Shown here: piece by piece, positions 11,742 through 25,700 of the stretch | Position numbering within the stretch: the first letter of the stretch is position 1 | How the letters are laid out: the number at the start of each line of letters is the position of its first letter | NCBI GenBank assembly: GCA_012295275.1 | Contig: CM022679.1 | Span: 3,759,412-3,823,411, forward strand | Origin: Chrysomallon squamiferum | Lineage: Eukaryota > Mollusca > Gastropoda > Neomphalida > Peltospiridae | DNA length: 64,000 nt | Direction of reading: 5' to 3' | The notes under the pieces: model-generated | Databases searched by the model: none | Told to the model about the DNA's origin: nothing | What the model saw: the letters and a program-made list of their open reading frames with translations, nothing else | Translations under genes and position numbers: made by a program

Positions 11742-12919
11742 GTAAACTTAAAACTGAAGTCATTTATTGTTCTGTGTTTTAAAATCTTTCTCTCCCTAAT
11801 GTATTTTAGGTACTTAGCCGTTCAGCTTTTTATAGATTTGTGTGTATTTGCATTGAAAGAAAACAAAGACGAAGAAATTAATTAATTTAGTTAATTAAAG
11901 GAAAGTAATTCGCGCAGCTTGGTCAGATAAGACTACTTTACTGAAGAGGAAGAAACTTGCTTTGTAACACATGCAGGAGAGAAAAAGTTATATATTTGTT
12001 ATGTTTTATTTTTATATTTATAGGATGAACAAACGTCTCAGGTTAAAAAATACTATTAATTCAAAGACATTGAAATGACAAAATGTTTTTATTTTTTATT
12101 TACAGCTTAAAGTTCTAGTTTCTTTTTACCTTATAAAACAGTAACTGAAGCATTTTTCAATATCGGCGACTTTATAGTGTATTTACAGTGCAGTTGGCAT
12201 TTGTAACAGGAAAATATATAAAATAACATTACATATAAATTCAATATTAATTTTTACCAGTGTTCCCTGATGGCTGAAAATACCAATAGTCTGATTTGTG
12301 ATTGATTTTCAATAATTTAAACAAACTAATAAATAAAATTAACATTTCCATATCGTTTATATGTACCTATATAAAGTGAAAGTCGCTTTTGTTCGAATAT
12401 ATTTACATTTTACATCACTCTGTTCAATATAATTAAGTAATATTTCGCTTTATTTATTTATTTAGTCAGTTAGTTCGTTAGTTAGTTATTTATTTTCATC
12501 TCTTTTATTTATTTAGTTTTTAAATTCAAATCATTGTGTGCATACAGTAACCCAGTCATAAAATGTTATTCTCTAAAGCAGTCCTGATATGTTTTTCTCC
12601 ATTTCCCAGGCATTGAAATCAGCCTTTACAGAGGAAAACCAACGGACACACAAACCTAGACTCTTACTGATTTTATCTGCAAATGTTCAGACTGATGTGA
12701 TGACGTCGCCTTACCAAGCTGAAGCAATCTGCAGGTTGTATGTGCAAAACATTGCTTAAAAACAATGCATTAGCTAATGTGGTAAAATAAAATTTATAAT
12801 AATAAACCAAATTCAGATCATATTATTTACAGTCATGTCTGAAATACACGAATGTCCAGATATTTATTTTGCTTTACCTACTGACATGCAAAATGTGTAA
12901 TTTATTTACAAATTTCGTT

Positions 12920-13372
12920 CTCACGTATTTCAGTTATATTATTTATTAATTTTGTTGTCACGTATTTCAGTTGTATTATTTTATTGGTTGTCTCGTATTT
13001 CAGATGTATTATTTTAGTGGTTGTCACGTATTTCTGTTGTATTATTTTATTGGTTATCACATATTTCAGTTGTATTATTTTAGTGGTTGTCACGTATTTC
13101 AATAATATTATTTTAGTGGTTGTCACGTACTTCAGTAATATTAGTTTAATGGTTGTCACGTATTATATTACTGGTTGTCACTACTTCAGCTACATTATTC
13201 AATGGTTGTCACGTATTTCAGTAATATTATTTTAATGGTTGTCACGTATTATATTACTGGTTCTCACGTATTTCAGCTATATTATTCAATGGTTGTCACG
13301 TATTTCAGTTACATTATTTTAGTGGTTGTCACATATTTCAGTTATTATTTCAATGGTTGTCACGTATTTCAG
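12920..13372 (+). repeat. Splice-acceptor minisatellite, intron 5 of gene 2
   Basis: The same roughly 33-nt family as in gene 1, with about 13 units (GGTTGTCACGTATTTCAG..). The copy number and order of variants differ from gene 1. The last interval before the true acceptor is 31 nt, so the nearest decoy is out of phase with exon 6. Gene 3 keeps only about two units (23765-23834). Confidence 0.82.
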
Positions 13373-14135
13373 CTATACTGATTTTATAAACGTCCTCACG
13401 TATGACTTCCATGGTCCTTGGGCTGGCGTTACAGGTCACTTTAGTCCAATCTTCAAGCCAAGTGCAAGATGTACAGTGAGTTCATATTTAATTGTTTTCC
13501 TATGAAAATGGTTCTATAAGGAGCAATATAAGTATGCATCGACTTTCGTCTTTATTTTTTATTATATGATTTGAAATCAAATAATTTCTGCAAATGATGT
13601 TCCTTGCTCATTTTTTATTTATTTACTGATTATTATTTCTATTCTTATTTGTTTTTACTCTTTTTTTTTATTAGATTTCTTTTAATATTATTCGATTTTG
13701 TCTGGATTTATTTAATTTTCATTATTTTTTTTTCATTTTTATTTTGTATTACTAATTTTTTTTTGGATCTGATTGTTATTCCCGCTTACATCTATTTTAT
13801 GTTTTGACAGGATTTTGCAATGAAATTTTGGACTAATCGAATTTGTGGTAAAGAAAAACTGAATGTGGGTATAGCACTGTTCGGTCGATCATTTACCCTG
13901 AAATCACCAAATGATGATGTATACGCCCCAGCTTCCGCAGGTAACCGCGGTCGTTACACTCTAACACAAGGTTTCTTGGCATACTACGAGGTGAGTGATA
14001 TAAACTCGTGGTTATTTTCACATACCCCTGTGAAAGAATTCTTTTCTGAAACGTTTTTTCACTGAACAGTTAATTAACTCCATCCTTGTCTGATCTTTTT
14101 AAAAATAATTTTACAGATATATATATACACATACA

Positions 14136-14137
<2 letters not shown>

Positions 14138-14182
<45 letters not shown>
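14138..14182. repeat. (GT)n microsatellite, intron 7 of gene 2
   Basis: About 22 GT repeats followed by TTTATA repeats. A shorter GT run lies at the same place in gene 3 (about 24509-24532). Confidence 0.95.
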
Positions 14183-14184
<2 letters not shown>

Positions 14185-14936
14185 ATATTTATATTTATAT
14201 ATAGTGGCACCTGCGACGTACGGACACTTAGATCAGCAAACACCTGCAGAATGTGGACGCGGACATCATTTTAAAAATTATTATTTCACAGATGAAGCGA
14301 ACAGTCAAACCGATTTGGATTTGCTTTCTCCAAAATAATTTTCTGAATTTAGCATCCATTCTATGACTTTTTTGAATACAACAATTGCGAAAAGGAAAGC
14401 GTCGCCCATTTTTGAACCTAAACATTTTGATAACATTGCATCCAAGCAGTGTTGCTTTTGTATGAATCACAACAACCGAAATGATGGTGCGGCTGACACA
14501 AATCTGAGCTTTATTTGGATTTCAAACGGAATATTCTTCAAAACAAATTTATACCTTATGCTTATTATGACATTTATCACGTGCAAAATGTTTTACTTAC
14601 ATGAACTCGATATATCTGCACAAGAAAGCCAACATGCATTCTGTGTCAATGCCCGGCCACGATCTTATGATATATTCCAATAAAGGCTGTAAATATATTC
14701 AAAACAATTGTCTGTAATTAAAGGACACCTGCAATATAAGGACACTTCTGCTCGGTGTGAGTAAATGATAGGCACTACTATATATAGATAAATATATAGA
14801 TGCTCTTTCTTATTTTTTATTGTCATTATTTAATTTGATTGATTTAAAAGTTTTGGTTTATGTATTTATTATTATGATTTATGTTACTTTTAATTTTTAT
14901 TATTATTTTCTTACTATTCTGATTTTTTAATTAATA

Positions 14937-15086
14937 TTATTGTTATTGTTGTTGTTCTTGCTGTTGTTATTATTATTATTATTATTATTTTATTATTATG
15001 ATTACTATTATTATTATTATTATTATTATTTTCGTTATTATAATTTTATTTTATTTTAGTTTTTTTATTAATTTTTATATTATTAC

Positions 15087-15142
<56 letters not shown>
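14937..15142. repeat. (ATT)n / (GTT)n tract, intron 7 of gene 2
   Basis: An extended ATT-type trinucleotide tract with interruptions, absent at this size from genes 1 and 3. Confidence 0.9.
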
Positions 15143-15143
<1 letters not shown>

Positions 15144-17338
15144 TTTATCGCCGTCGTTCTTGTTCAGCTGATTTCGGTGCTATAATCAGCTGGATGATAT
15201 AACGAGTTTACATTTACTATGATTTAGTCCAAGCATCTACCGTTATTTCTTGCCCCGAATACCAAATTGTATCAATCAGTAATACTAGGCGTGATGACCA
15301 AAAGGCCTTCGTTTTCATCGCTAAATATCCTGGTAAGTATTAACGAACAAATTTCAGAAAAAAATTCTAATCGTTGAATGTTCATTCTTGATATAGTCAT
15401 TTTTCTCTAACAACTGCATGGTTTATATTTCTTTTGAAGTCAGTGATATCAAATCAACTTGAACACATCCGTTGTTATGAAATAGAAAACACGAATAAAA
15501 ATGTTTGGATGTAAACCTCTAATAACCTTTTTTTAATCAAATAATATTCAACAGATATGTATTATGAAAAATGACACAACTAAAGAGATCTACAGGGAAA
15601 GTGAAAAAGCATCCTATATGGTCCATGGTAACCAGTGGATATCGTACGATAACTGGAAGAATATTCGATACAAGGTGTCTCTTTATCTTATAACTTTTAT
15701 TATCTTATTAAGCAAATAAACAACAAATCAAATAATTTTAAAAGGTTGAAATCTGTAATATAAGATAAAATGATCAAAATTATCCTAAATATATATAATA
15801 CATAAAGAGTTAAATAAAACTAAAAGAAGTATGTATTACAATTAAGAAGTTGGCAGACATCTCAAATAAATGACCTTGTGTATCCAGGCAGCATTTCTGA
15901 AAGAAGAATATTATTTTTAAGATCCTTAATTTCTAAATATCTAACATAAATAAAATATACAGGTATGCTATGCAAAAAAGTATGGGTTTGGAGGAGTTAT
16001 GATCTGGGCTCTAGATCTTGATGACTTTAATGGAGAGTTTTGTGGAAAAGGCAAATGGCCGGTTTTAAATTCTGTCAAAAATGAGATAAAGCAAAAACGT
16101 CCGTGTTTCGCCCGCAGGTTTACATTATTTTTTTACTTCATAGTTTTTCTTTTTGTACCTGTGATAATCTATGAACACTTTTCTAAATGTTGTTTTATCT
16201 ATCTGTCTTTTTCCACAGCAGAGAATTTAGAATAATTTTTGTTTTATATTTAAATTTCTGACTAAAAGAGATGTCAGATGTGATGACTAAAAGTAATTTT
16301 ATCTAGAGTTATACAATATATATATTTAACCATATCGGTTAATTCATACACAAAGAAATATTTTTATTTTATTTTTATAGAACCAAACATTTTATTGTTA
16401 TTACATAAATATTACTTTTTTACAGGACTACACTTTCCCCGAAAATGAATTCGAAAAAAACAAAAGGTATACTTTATTTATTAATTTTACAAGACAATAA
16501 AATTTTACATAAGGTCAATTATGTCAACAGAGTAGTGGAGAATAGTTGTAAGACAGTGTGTACTTGTGAAGATGCCATTACAATCTAACGTGTAGATAAA
16601 ATAAAAATTATCGGAAATAACAGATTCTGACTATATGCCATTTATTTGCAAGGTATAAACTGCAGACTCCTTTGTATCAACCTTTAATTTTTAATTAAAT
16701 CCTTCCATCTAATGACTATTAGTAAACTCACTTTTGCAGTTATCCGCTTTCTATATCTCTGTCATTTAATTAATATATCCTTGTATAACGAAAATAAATC
16801 TTTGGTTTACTTCTTTCATTTTATTATCTTACCCTGACAGCCGTACTAAGCAGCAAATAATCTGTATTATAACACTGTAACATTAGTCAGTGGAAACACA
16901 CTGCGCAGCCGCAATACACCGTCACATCCGTATAAAAAGAAGTTCATACACATCTGTGAGCCTTTGAGGAATTCTCTTACAGTTGTATCAGTTAATCATC
17001 GGCAGTAATCACCTTTAACAAAAATAAGTAAACAACACTTTCTGTTCACAACTTTGTTAAAAGTCTTCCCCATATGGTTTTTAAATCTGTTTCCAGATTC
17101 AATCTGCATAGAATTTACCTGAAAGTCAGAGACAGTTTGTGATTTTAGATGTTAACATTTAAGCTTTTATCTGTTATAGGATATTTTTGGACTTTTTTTT
17201 TTTTTTTTTTACACTGTCATGAATTGTATGTTCCCTTTCATCTTAGATAATAAAATTAGAACTCAGTTTTGATTTAGGAGTTTGTATGTATGTAAATTTG
17301 TAAAGTAATTACTTGTTTTACGTCGCCTTGGTGAACAG

Positions 17339-17380
17339 AACGTCAGACAACTCCAACATCTAAAACGACCACGGTGAAGA
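17339..17380 (+). other. Candidate Thr/Ser-rich linker cassette exon in gene 2
   Basis: After a GGTGAACAG acceptor, 42 nt entered in phase 1 read E-RQTTPTSKTTTVK and end at a possible GTACGA donor, again in phase 1. It would fit between exons 10 and 11 without changing frame. PT/ST-rich linkers between GH18 and CBM14 are common in chitinases. The donor and polypyrimidine tract are weak, and genes 1 and 3 lack the segment, so this is only a candidate. Confidence 0.28.
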
Positions 17381-18099
17381 GTACGAGCACTAAACAGAAC
17401 AATTCGCGAAAGACATTTATGAAAAATTCAGAAATAAGACATATCCTATATCAAATGAAATCAACAGTAACTGATTTAGTCATTTCATTTGAGTAGGATG
17501 CTTTTTGCAATTATGGAATTAATATCAGTTTTGTAAAGATGTGCTGTTCGACGGTAATTTTGAGATTTCCTTCATGAATATTTATGTTTATAAAGACATT
17601 CGCCACATATTCTTTCCTTTCACATCAAAAATTCCTAGTATTAACATTTTAAATTAGTTTTCCTTTGACAGTTTGCGTGTTTCTTTTCATCTGCGGACAA
17701 CTCGGTCGAACAGGAAATATACTACTTCTAAACGGGCTGTGGGTGAAATATCAATTAGGTTTTGATATTTATTATTAATTTAGATATAAGGGAAATCAAA
17801 GTGGGTGATTTAAACATTTCATTTGTGTGCGGTGCTTTTTTATCTTTAAGCGTAGTCACCTGAAGTCTGGGACACAGCTACACTTTTGTAAATAGTGAGC
17901 TAGCTGCTACAGGCTAACTCTCAAGTTTTATTTTATATTATTTATTTATTTTTATTCTATTCTTTTCTTCTTCTTCTTCTGATTATTATTATTATTTTAT
18001 TCTGTTCGGTGCACTAGTGTATTCTGGGTTTTTTCTGCATATTATCCGTATTTTAGTACATATTATATAAATAAATAATTTTTTATTTACTATTTTCAG

Positions 18100-18299
18100 A
18101 AGTGGATAAAAACTATTGTAGAGGTAAACAGAAAAAGAGATATTATGTTCCTAAAAACTGCTCAGTATACTACGACTGCACCATAGGTATAACATTAGTA
18201 AAGTCTTGTGCACCTGGCACCTTCTTCAACTTTGAGCTGCAGGAGTGTGTATACAGACATCAAACCACGTGTGGAAAAAAGCAGAAGAAACAGAAATAA
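18100..18299 (+). other. CBM14 exon of gene 2
   Basis: Nearly identical to the gene 1 exon, with all six cysteines kept. It ends in TAA, followed by AATAAA at 18301-18306. The exon is intact although the gene is broken upstream. Confidence 0.87.
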
Positions 18300-19756
18300 T
18301 AATAAAGATAATAAAATTTATTCACACATTTATATATAATTTAGATCTAATTGTCATTTAATTATTAAAAACCAATATACTACATTATACAATTCACAGA
18401 TGTCAGTATACAATTTGTTTTTGTAATTTTGAACATTTTCTATTAATAAAATTAATTTTATTTATGATTTTATGTACGGTAGAAAGTTCATGTTTCGATA
18501 CTGATACCCTTAATATGCTAGGAAGAGTTTTAAATATATTTAAGCGTTATTTTTTATATCTATAATATATTTATTATTGTTATGCCTGATCGTTTGATAT
18601 AAAATATTTAGCTACCTTAACCAAAATAATAATTGTTAAAGTTACGTACATACACTTTATGCTACGAATAAAAAATACTTGAATTAAAGGTGCATGTCTT
18701 ACTACATGTATTTGTGTACAATAATAATTACAAAATTAAATGATATAATAAAAAATCTGTGACTGTTTATAATTACGAGAACATAATAATTCAAAACATA
18801 TAATTATCAATGGCAGTGAAAGATCAGTTTTAAAAATGGGCGCAGTATAACAAAACACATGTCATGACACGAATTTTTTTAACGTGTTTTTAATTAAGAA
18901 AAATCTATGTATAAAAACAAAATAAAAGAGAATGTAAAACAATTTTGTCAAATAAGAAAAATGCATGTATAAGTGACAAATATTGTATAAAAACAAAAAA
19001 GAGAATATAAAAAACAAATTCGTTTTGTATAGTGTACAGGGTTAGTGTTTATCCACATTTTCATGAACAGAGGTCCTCTGCTTAGAAATTATTTTAAGGC
19101 CTTTCACTGGAGTTATAACTTTTATCAACTCATTCTACTTCAGTGTGGTACATATCGTAAAAGTACGACGCTTGTACTGCCTAGCCATGTTGACTAGCCA
19201 TTTTTCTATCATACCATGTTTTAATTCAATGGACGACATCATCCGCTTCTTCTTCTCAGCACTGTCCTTTGCAATGACTTTATTAGAATCCAGGGAAATT
19301 TAGCAAAATACTGCACAAAAAAACGAGCACCACACAGCAGAGATGCTTCCACGGCGAGGTAACCACGTGAAGCAAACGAGTGAGTCGCGGGATGCTGGGC
19401 GGATGTTTTGTTGTTCGTTGCGCCAACTAGCGGCAGCGCATCTGAAAATCGCTCGTAACTCAAAACAATATATATATATATGTAAGAAATAAATAAAGAA
19501 ATTAATTAAAATGTTCGACGTCCTAAATTTCTTAGGATCTTATATCTTATTATTACTGTCTAACTGATTCTTAATTCCACGTAATTTCTTATTCATTTAC
19601 GGTCTTTCTGCTTTAAAAGTAAAGAGTTTTTTTCCCGTACACCGTAATTTGAATAATTATTACGACTCTAGCTGTGAAATCCCAAATAATTTGGTCAATA
19701 AGCAAGTTTTATATTGTCTTATACGTATCTGGCAGACAACCAGTAAACTGAATGAT

Positions 19757-19788
<32 letters not shown>

Positions 19789-20665
19789 TAATATTATTTT
19801 TCTTCTTTTGTTGCTGTTAAAACTAAGGAGGTGCAGTATTTACTAATGACATCGAGCTGTTGCGCTAAATTTAAAACCTACGTCACAAATATATATATAT
19901 ATATAACTTAATAACTTACAACGTACACTGATTGACTTCCGTTATAGTCATTGAAATTAACCAAAATGCGTATATTTTGCTAGTTATAACACCATAAGAA
20001 ACCTAGCGAAAAGTTTTCAGGTGAGTATTATGTGTCGCTTAACACCAGTTTACAGTGTGCATTCCTGTAATTAAGGAATTATTATTCAAACAAAAATTTA
20101 ATTAGCTATATTAATATAAAAATACAAAAAAACACACACCCCAAAACACTGATAATGTAACGAGTTTACAATTACTATGATCCGTTGGTAAAAAGTTAAA
20201 TAAAATAAAATAATCAATAGAATAAATAAATTAAGTAATAATAATAATTCTCCATCATTTATGTGAATGTATTCTTATAACAAACTGATGTAATGAATGA
20301 CGTAATAGCGTCGATCGTTAGACCGGAATAGATCAATAATCGCACTGGCGTAATTCGAGAATAGGAGGGGGGACGGTTCATTATTGACTGTTCTCTTGGG
20401 ACAAAACTTCTCCCTGAATGTATGTGGGGGGGGAGCGCGCGTCTGAGTCCGTGTATGTCTGTGTGTTTTTGTATTATTATTCTTATTACTGCTTTTTTTA
20501 TTTTTTTTTTTTTTTATTATCACTGTATCTCAGATCTGGATTCCTATTTTGAAGCAATATGGACTAGTGATTTATGGGACCCGTTGTGTATTAGGGTCTC
20601 TGAAGCTCAAACTTAATATCATAACATAACAACATAACCGATCCAGCTCTATGCCTGTGTGGGTG

Positions 20666-20715
<50 letters not shown>

Positions 20716-21340
20716 TCTAGCTTATATATAAAGGTGTCTGTGTGTGCATATTGTTGTTAAATGTTGTGAAAATATATTATTATTTAACGCTTTCGGAATG
20801 AAAATAACAAATAATGTAAAGTTTGTGAAGAAAACTTTAAGAAAAGAAAGGAAATGTTTGTTAATGTTAAACCTATGTGGTTATTGTTAATTAAAGTTAC
20901 ACACACTGTAAATCAACATTAAAAAACAGAAAATAATCATCATCATAATTATCCGCTACAAAGTCTCACAAATGTAAGGACAACATGTTATATAAATACA
21001 TTTTAAGAAAAGCTGGGTATTCAATTATTATTTAATGTAATATTATTATTAACTGAATGTTAGTATGCATTTTGAATTTAAGATAGAACTATGTCAGAGT
21101 TTTCCATATTGGTTACTCCACATTTCAGATAAGTAGTAGCAGTAGAAAAAGACATCGTAAGCTATAACTGATGTTACAAAATTAGTTCTATGTCTATATA
21201 GATGTGTTTGTAAATGTATGTGTGTGTACCGATACATTTTATTTATATCTGGTAATGTAATGTTTTAAAATCCATGCACAAATAATGTATGTGTCTCAGT
21301 TTCAGATATATCTCTGTCTATGTATTGTTATTTATTATTA
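18300..21340. other. Intergenic spacer between genes 2 and 3
   Basis: No coding exon recognised. It contains the second 3'-flank block (about 19020-19470), TTTA repeats near 19760, a poly(T) tract near 20498, a long (GT)n at about 20667-20714, and (ATT)n before gene 3. Confidence 0.7.
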
Positions 21341-21535
21341 TTATTGTTATTATTATTATTATTATTATTATTTTGTAGACTGATATTTCCAGATGCATCC
21401 GCAAAAATTATTCTTGATGTCCTTTCTAACTCTCATACCTGTATTAGCTAGAGCCAAAGGTATGACATCATACTGTTTATTTCTGGAACATACATAAATA
21501 CATATATACAAAGTTATATACATATATGCAAGGAT

Positions 21536-21610
21536 ACATACATACATACATACATACATACATACATACATACATACATACATACATACATACATACATA
21601 CATGTATGTA
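21536..21610. repeat. (CATA)n microsatellite, intron 1 of gene 3
   Basis: About 17 tandem CATA units followed by TATG units, in place of the fold-back element found in genes 1 and 2. Confidence 0.93.
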
Positions 21611-22747
21611 TGTATAAATATAGAGAAGTATAGGTGTAAATAAATTAAATAAATATATATATATGTGCGTATATGTATATGTTTCTATGTAAAGAAAGAG
21701 AGATACATGTTGCCTAAGTGTGGAAGATCAGATGTATTTGTTATCTTAATAATCAGATTATAAAGTCTCTTCTTTTTTTCTTTCTTTTTTTTCTCTAGAT
21801 TATCGGGTTGTTTGCTATTACACAAACTGGGCGCAATACAGAGGGGGAAAAGCAAGGTTCTTGCCAGAAAACATAGATCCTTCTTTGTGTACACATATCA
21901 TTTATGCGTTTGCAGACCTCGAGTACGACAAAGAAAATGACAAAGGTTCCACAAGGCATTAATAATACATGTATAAGATATCTGATTCTTTTACACATTT
22001 TATGTTCTAAGAATTATGTCTGTTATCCTCTGAGTAGAGGTTACAGTCTAAACTACACTATCTAGATAGGCAAATATCTTTCTTTTAGCAGTTTCGTTTA
22101 GGAAATGTTAGCTTTTATAAGTTAGTGTACAATTTACTTTGTATTGGAGCTCAGAGTATTATCATCAAGTTGAGGGTCTTTTCAACAGGATTAATATCCC
22201 TTTCATTCGAGAAAAGCACACCATTTAAATTTCTTTGGTCATTTTATCATTGTTATTTTCAATTTAAGATTGTATAATTAATATGAAATTAATTGATTAA
22301 TTAATTAAACATTTGTAATGGGACAAGCAAACAAAAATAAAACAAGAGTTTACACATATAAACACAGAGACAGATCTTTTTCTTTCTTTTACAGTTCGGT
22401 TAAACGCGTTCGAGTGGAATGATGAATCAAAAACTGATTTCAAAGGAATGTAGGTTACAGTGAATAAACTCTGATATTTCATTCATTCTAAAAATCTTAA
22501 TAAATTTCAAAAAAATATATATATATATATATATATATTACAGTTTTTTAGTCCTATATTAAAACCTATTTATGCCGCATGCAAAATGATTCCGCCGATT
22601 CTCTTTCCTGTTTTTGCGAATTTTGCTGAAACTTGCAGTATTGATCAATTACCTAATGGTTTTGTTTCTAAACTGCTGCCAATTTTCACCAAGAGTTACC
22701 TGCAGGAACTTTTATAAACTGTTTTCCATTGCAGCCGTATTTACTAT

Positions 22748-22779
<32 letters not shown>

Positions 22780-25700
22780 CAGTAGAAACTGCATTGTTTT
22801 TGATTGGTATGATTTACCGTAATTTAAAGCATTAATTATATTTTTTCAAAGAAAGATGAAATGGATAACAATCAAAATAAACAGAAGAAAAAAAAACCTA
22901 AACAAAATAAAAAACTTAATCTTTTTTTTTTTTTTCATTTAAAGGTATGAACGGTTTCAAAAGGTTTTGTCTAAGTTTTCTAATGTGACAAAAATTCTTG
23001 CTGTTGGTGGCTGGGATAAATATACAAAACCTCTTGATGCACTTTTTTCAAATGATTATAGTCGCCGATATTTTGCTAATACCACAGTAAGATTCTTAAG
23101 AAAAAACTACTTCGATGGTCTCGATCTGCATTGGAAATATCCAGTTAACAAGGAAAATAGAGGAAAAGGAAAAATTCAACTTATCCAGCTGATGCAGGTA
23201 AACTTAAAAATGAAGACATTATTTTTGTCCTTTTAAACATGTTTCTCTCGCTAAGGTATTTCTAGCTAATTAGATATCTGTGTATTTGCTGCATTGAAAG
23301 AACACAAAGAGGAAGAAGTACGTAAACACAAAAAGATAATGAAATTAATTAATTAGTTCATTAAAGAAAAGTAATTCGCGCAGCTTAGATATGACTACTT
23401 TACTGAAGAGGAAGAAAGGTACTTTGTAGCAGCCCCGATATGTTTTTCTCTATTTCCAAGGCACTGAAATCAGCCTTTACAGAGGAAAACCAACGGACAC
23501 ACAAACCTAGACTCTTACTGATTTTATCTGCAAATGTTCAGACTGATGTGATGACATCATCTTACCACGCTGAAGCAATCTGCAGGTTGTATGTGCAAAA
23601 CACTGCTTAAAAACAACGCATTAGCTAATGTGGTAAAATAACATTTATAATAATAAACCAAATTCAGATCATATTATTTACAGTCATGTCTGAAATACAC
23701 GAATGCTCAGACATTTATTTTTGTTTACCTACAGACATACAATGTGTAATTTCTTTATTAATTTGGTTGTGACGTATTTTAATGGTTCTCACGTATTTCA
23801 CTTACATGATTTTAGTCGTTGTCACGTATTTCAGATATACTGATTTTATAAACGTCCACACATATGACTTCCATGGTCTTTCGTTTGACGTTACAGATCA
23901 CTTTAGTCCAGTCTATAAGCCAGATACAAGCTCTACCGTGAGTTCATATTTAACTGTTTTCCTATGGAAATATAAGAATGCATCGGCTTTTCTCATTATT
24001 TTTTCTTATATGATTTTCCATGCTTATTTTTCATTTATTTACTGATTATTATTGCTATTTTTATTTTTATTTTTATTTTATTTTTTTAATATTATTCGAT
24101 ATTATATGGATGTATTTAATTTGTTTTTATTTTTAATTTATTTATTTATTTATTTTTTTGTTTACTTTTATTTTATATGTTCACAGGATTTTGCAATGAA
24201 ATTTTGGACAAATCGAGTTTGTGGTAAAGAAAAACTGAATTTGGGTTTAGCACTGTTCGGTCGGTCTTTTACCCTGAAATCAGAAAATGATGATATATAC
24301 GCCCCATCTTCCGCAGGTAACCGCGGTCGTTACACTCTAACACAAGGTTTCTTGGCATACTACGAGGTGAGTGATATAAACTCGTGGTTATTTTGACATA
24401 CCCCTGTGAAAGAATTCCTATCTCTAACGTTTTTTTCACTCAACAGTTAATTAATTCCATCCAATTCGATATTTTTACAGATATTATATATACATACATA
24501 GGAGTGTACGTGTGTGTGTGTGTGTGTGTGTGTTTATACATACATACATACATATATATAGTGGCACCTACGACGTACGGACACTTAGATCAGCTAACAC
24601 CTGCTGAAAGTGGAAGCGGACATCATTTTTTTTCTATTTTTATTATTTTTATTTTTATTTTTTATTCATTTTTATCCGCCAACATTGTTGTTCGTTTGAT
24701 ATCGGTGCTATAATCAGCTGAATGATATAACGAGTTTACAATTACTATGAATTAGTACAAGCACCTAACGTTCCTTCTTGCCCCCGAATGTCAAATAGTG
24801 TTTTCTCAAATTGTCTCAGTCAGTAATAATAGGCGTGATGACTTAAATACCTTTATCTTGATACTTGAATATGCTGGTAAGTATTAACGAATAAATTTAA
24901 GAAAATAATGCTAATCGAAGGACGTTCATTCTTGATATAGTCATTTGTCTCCAAAAACTGAATGGTTTATATTTCTTTTGAAGACAGTGATATCAGGGAA
25001 TCAATTTGAACACATCCCTTGTTATGAAATAGAAAAGACGAGTAAAGAGGTTTGAATGTAAATCTCTAATAACCTTTTTTTAATCAAATAATATTCAACA
25101 GATATGTATTATGAAAAATGAGACAACTAAAGAGATCTACAGGCAATATGAAAAAGCATACTACATCGTCCATGGTAACCAGTGGATATCGTACGATAAC
25201 TGGAAGAACATTCGATACAAGGTGTCTCTTTATCTTGTAACTTTTATTATCTTATTAAACAAATAAACAACAAATCAAATAATTTTAAAAGGTGGAAATC
25301 TGTAATATAAGATTATAATTATGAAAAATATCCTAAATATATAAAATACATAAACAGTTAAATAAAACTGAAACAAGTATCTATTAAAATTAAGAAGTTG
25401 GCAGTCATCACAAATAAATGACCTTATGTGCCCAGGCAGAATTCCTGAAAAAGATTTTTTTTTTTATGATCCTTAATTTCTATATATCTTACATAAATAC
25501 AATTTACAGATATGCTATACAAAAGATAAATGGGTTTGGAGGAGTTATGATCTGGGCTCTAGATCTTGATGACTTTAATGGAGAGTTTTGTGGAAAAGGC
25601 AAATGGCCGCTTTTAAATTCTGTCAAAAATGAGATAAAGAACAAAACTCCCTGTTTCATCCGCAGGTTTACATTATTTTTTACTTCATAGTTTTTCTTTT

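Larger units (their letters stand above)
9674..18299 (+). pseudogene. Gene 2: chitinase-like copy (GH18 + CBM14) with frameshift in exon 4
   Basis: Exons: 9674-9740, 10239-10385, 10822-10876, 11488-11741, 12610-12734, 13373-13475, 13811-13990, 15555-15674, 15963-16117, 16426-16466, 18100-18299. They match gene 1 one for one. Exon 4 is 254 nt instead of 253: an extra T at 11531 creates an in-frame TAA (11531-11533) after about 104 codons, and the total (1447) is no longer a multiple of three. The exon 1 donor is GC (AAAG|GCATGA) where genes 1 and 3 have GT. The other exons are open, including the six-cysteine CBM14 exon, so the break looks recent. The motif is [10 protein letters not shown]. 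Alternatives are a sequencing error or an unusual isoform. Confidence 0.82.

Noticed and set aside
11427-11885. Treating the open frame across exon 4 of gene 2 as an alternative in-frame exon
   Set aside because: It would need an exon start without an AG in the right phase; an inserted base explains it better.
14204-14275. Conserved APATYGHLDQQTPAE-like frame in intron 7 of genes 2 and 3 as an extra exon
   Set aside because: Both copies come from the same duplication, gene 1 has it deleted, no donor in a compatible phase was seen, and it resembles nothing in GH18.
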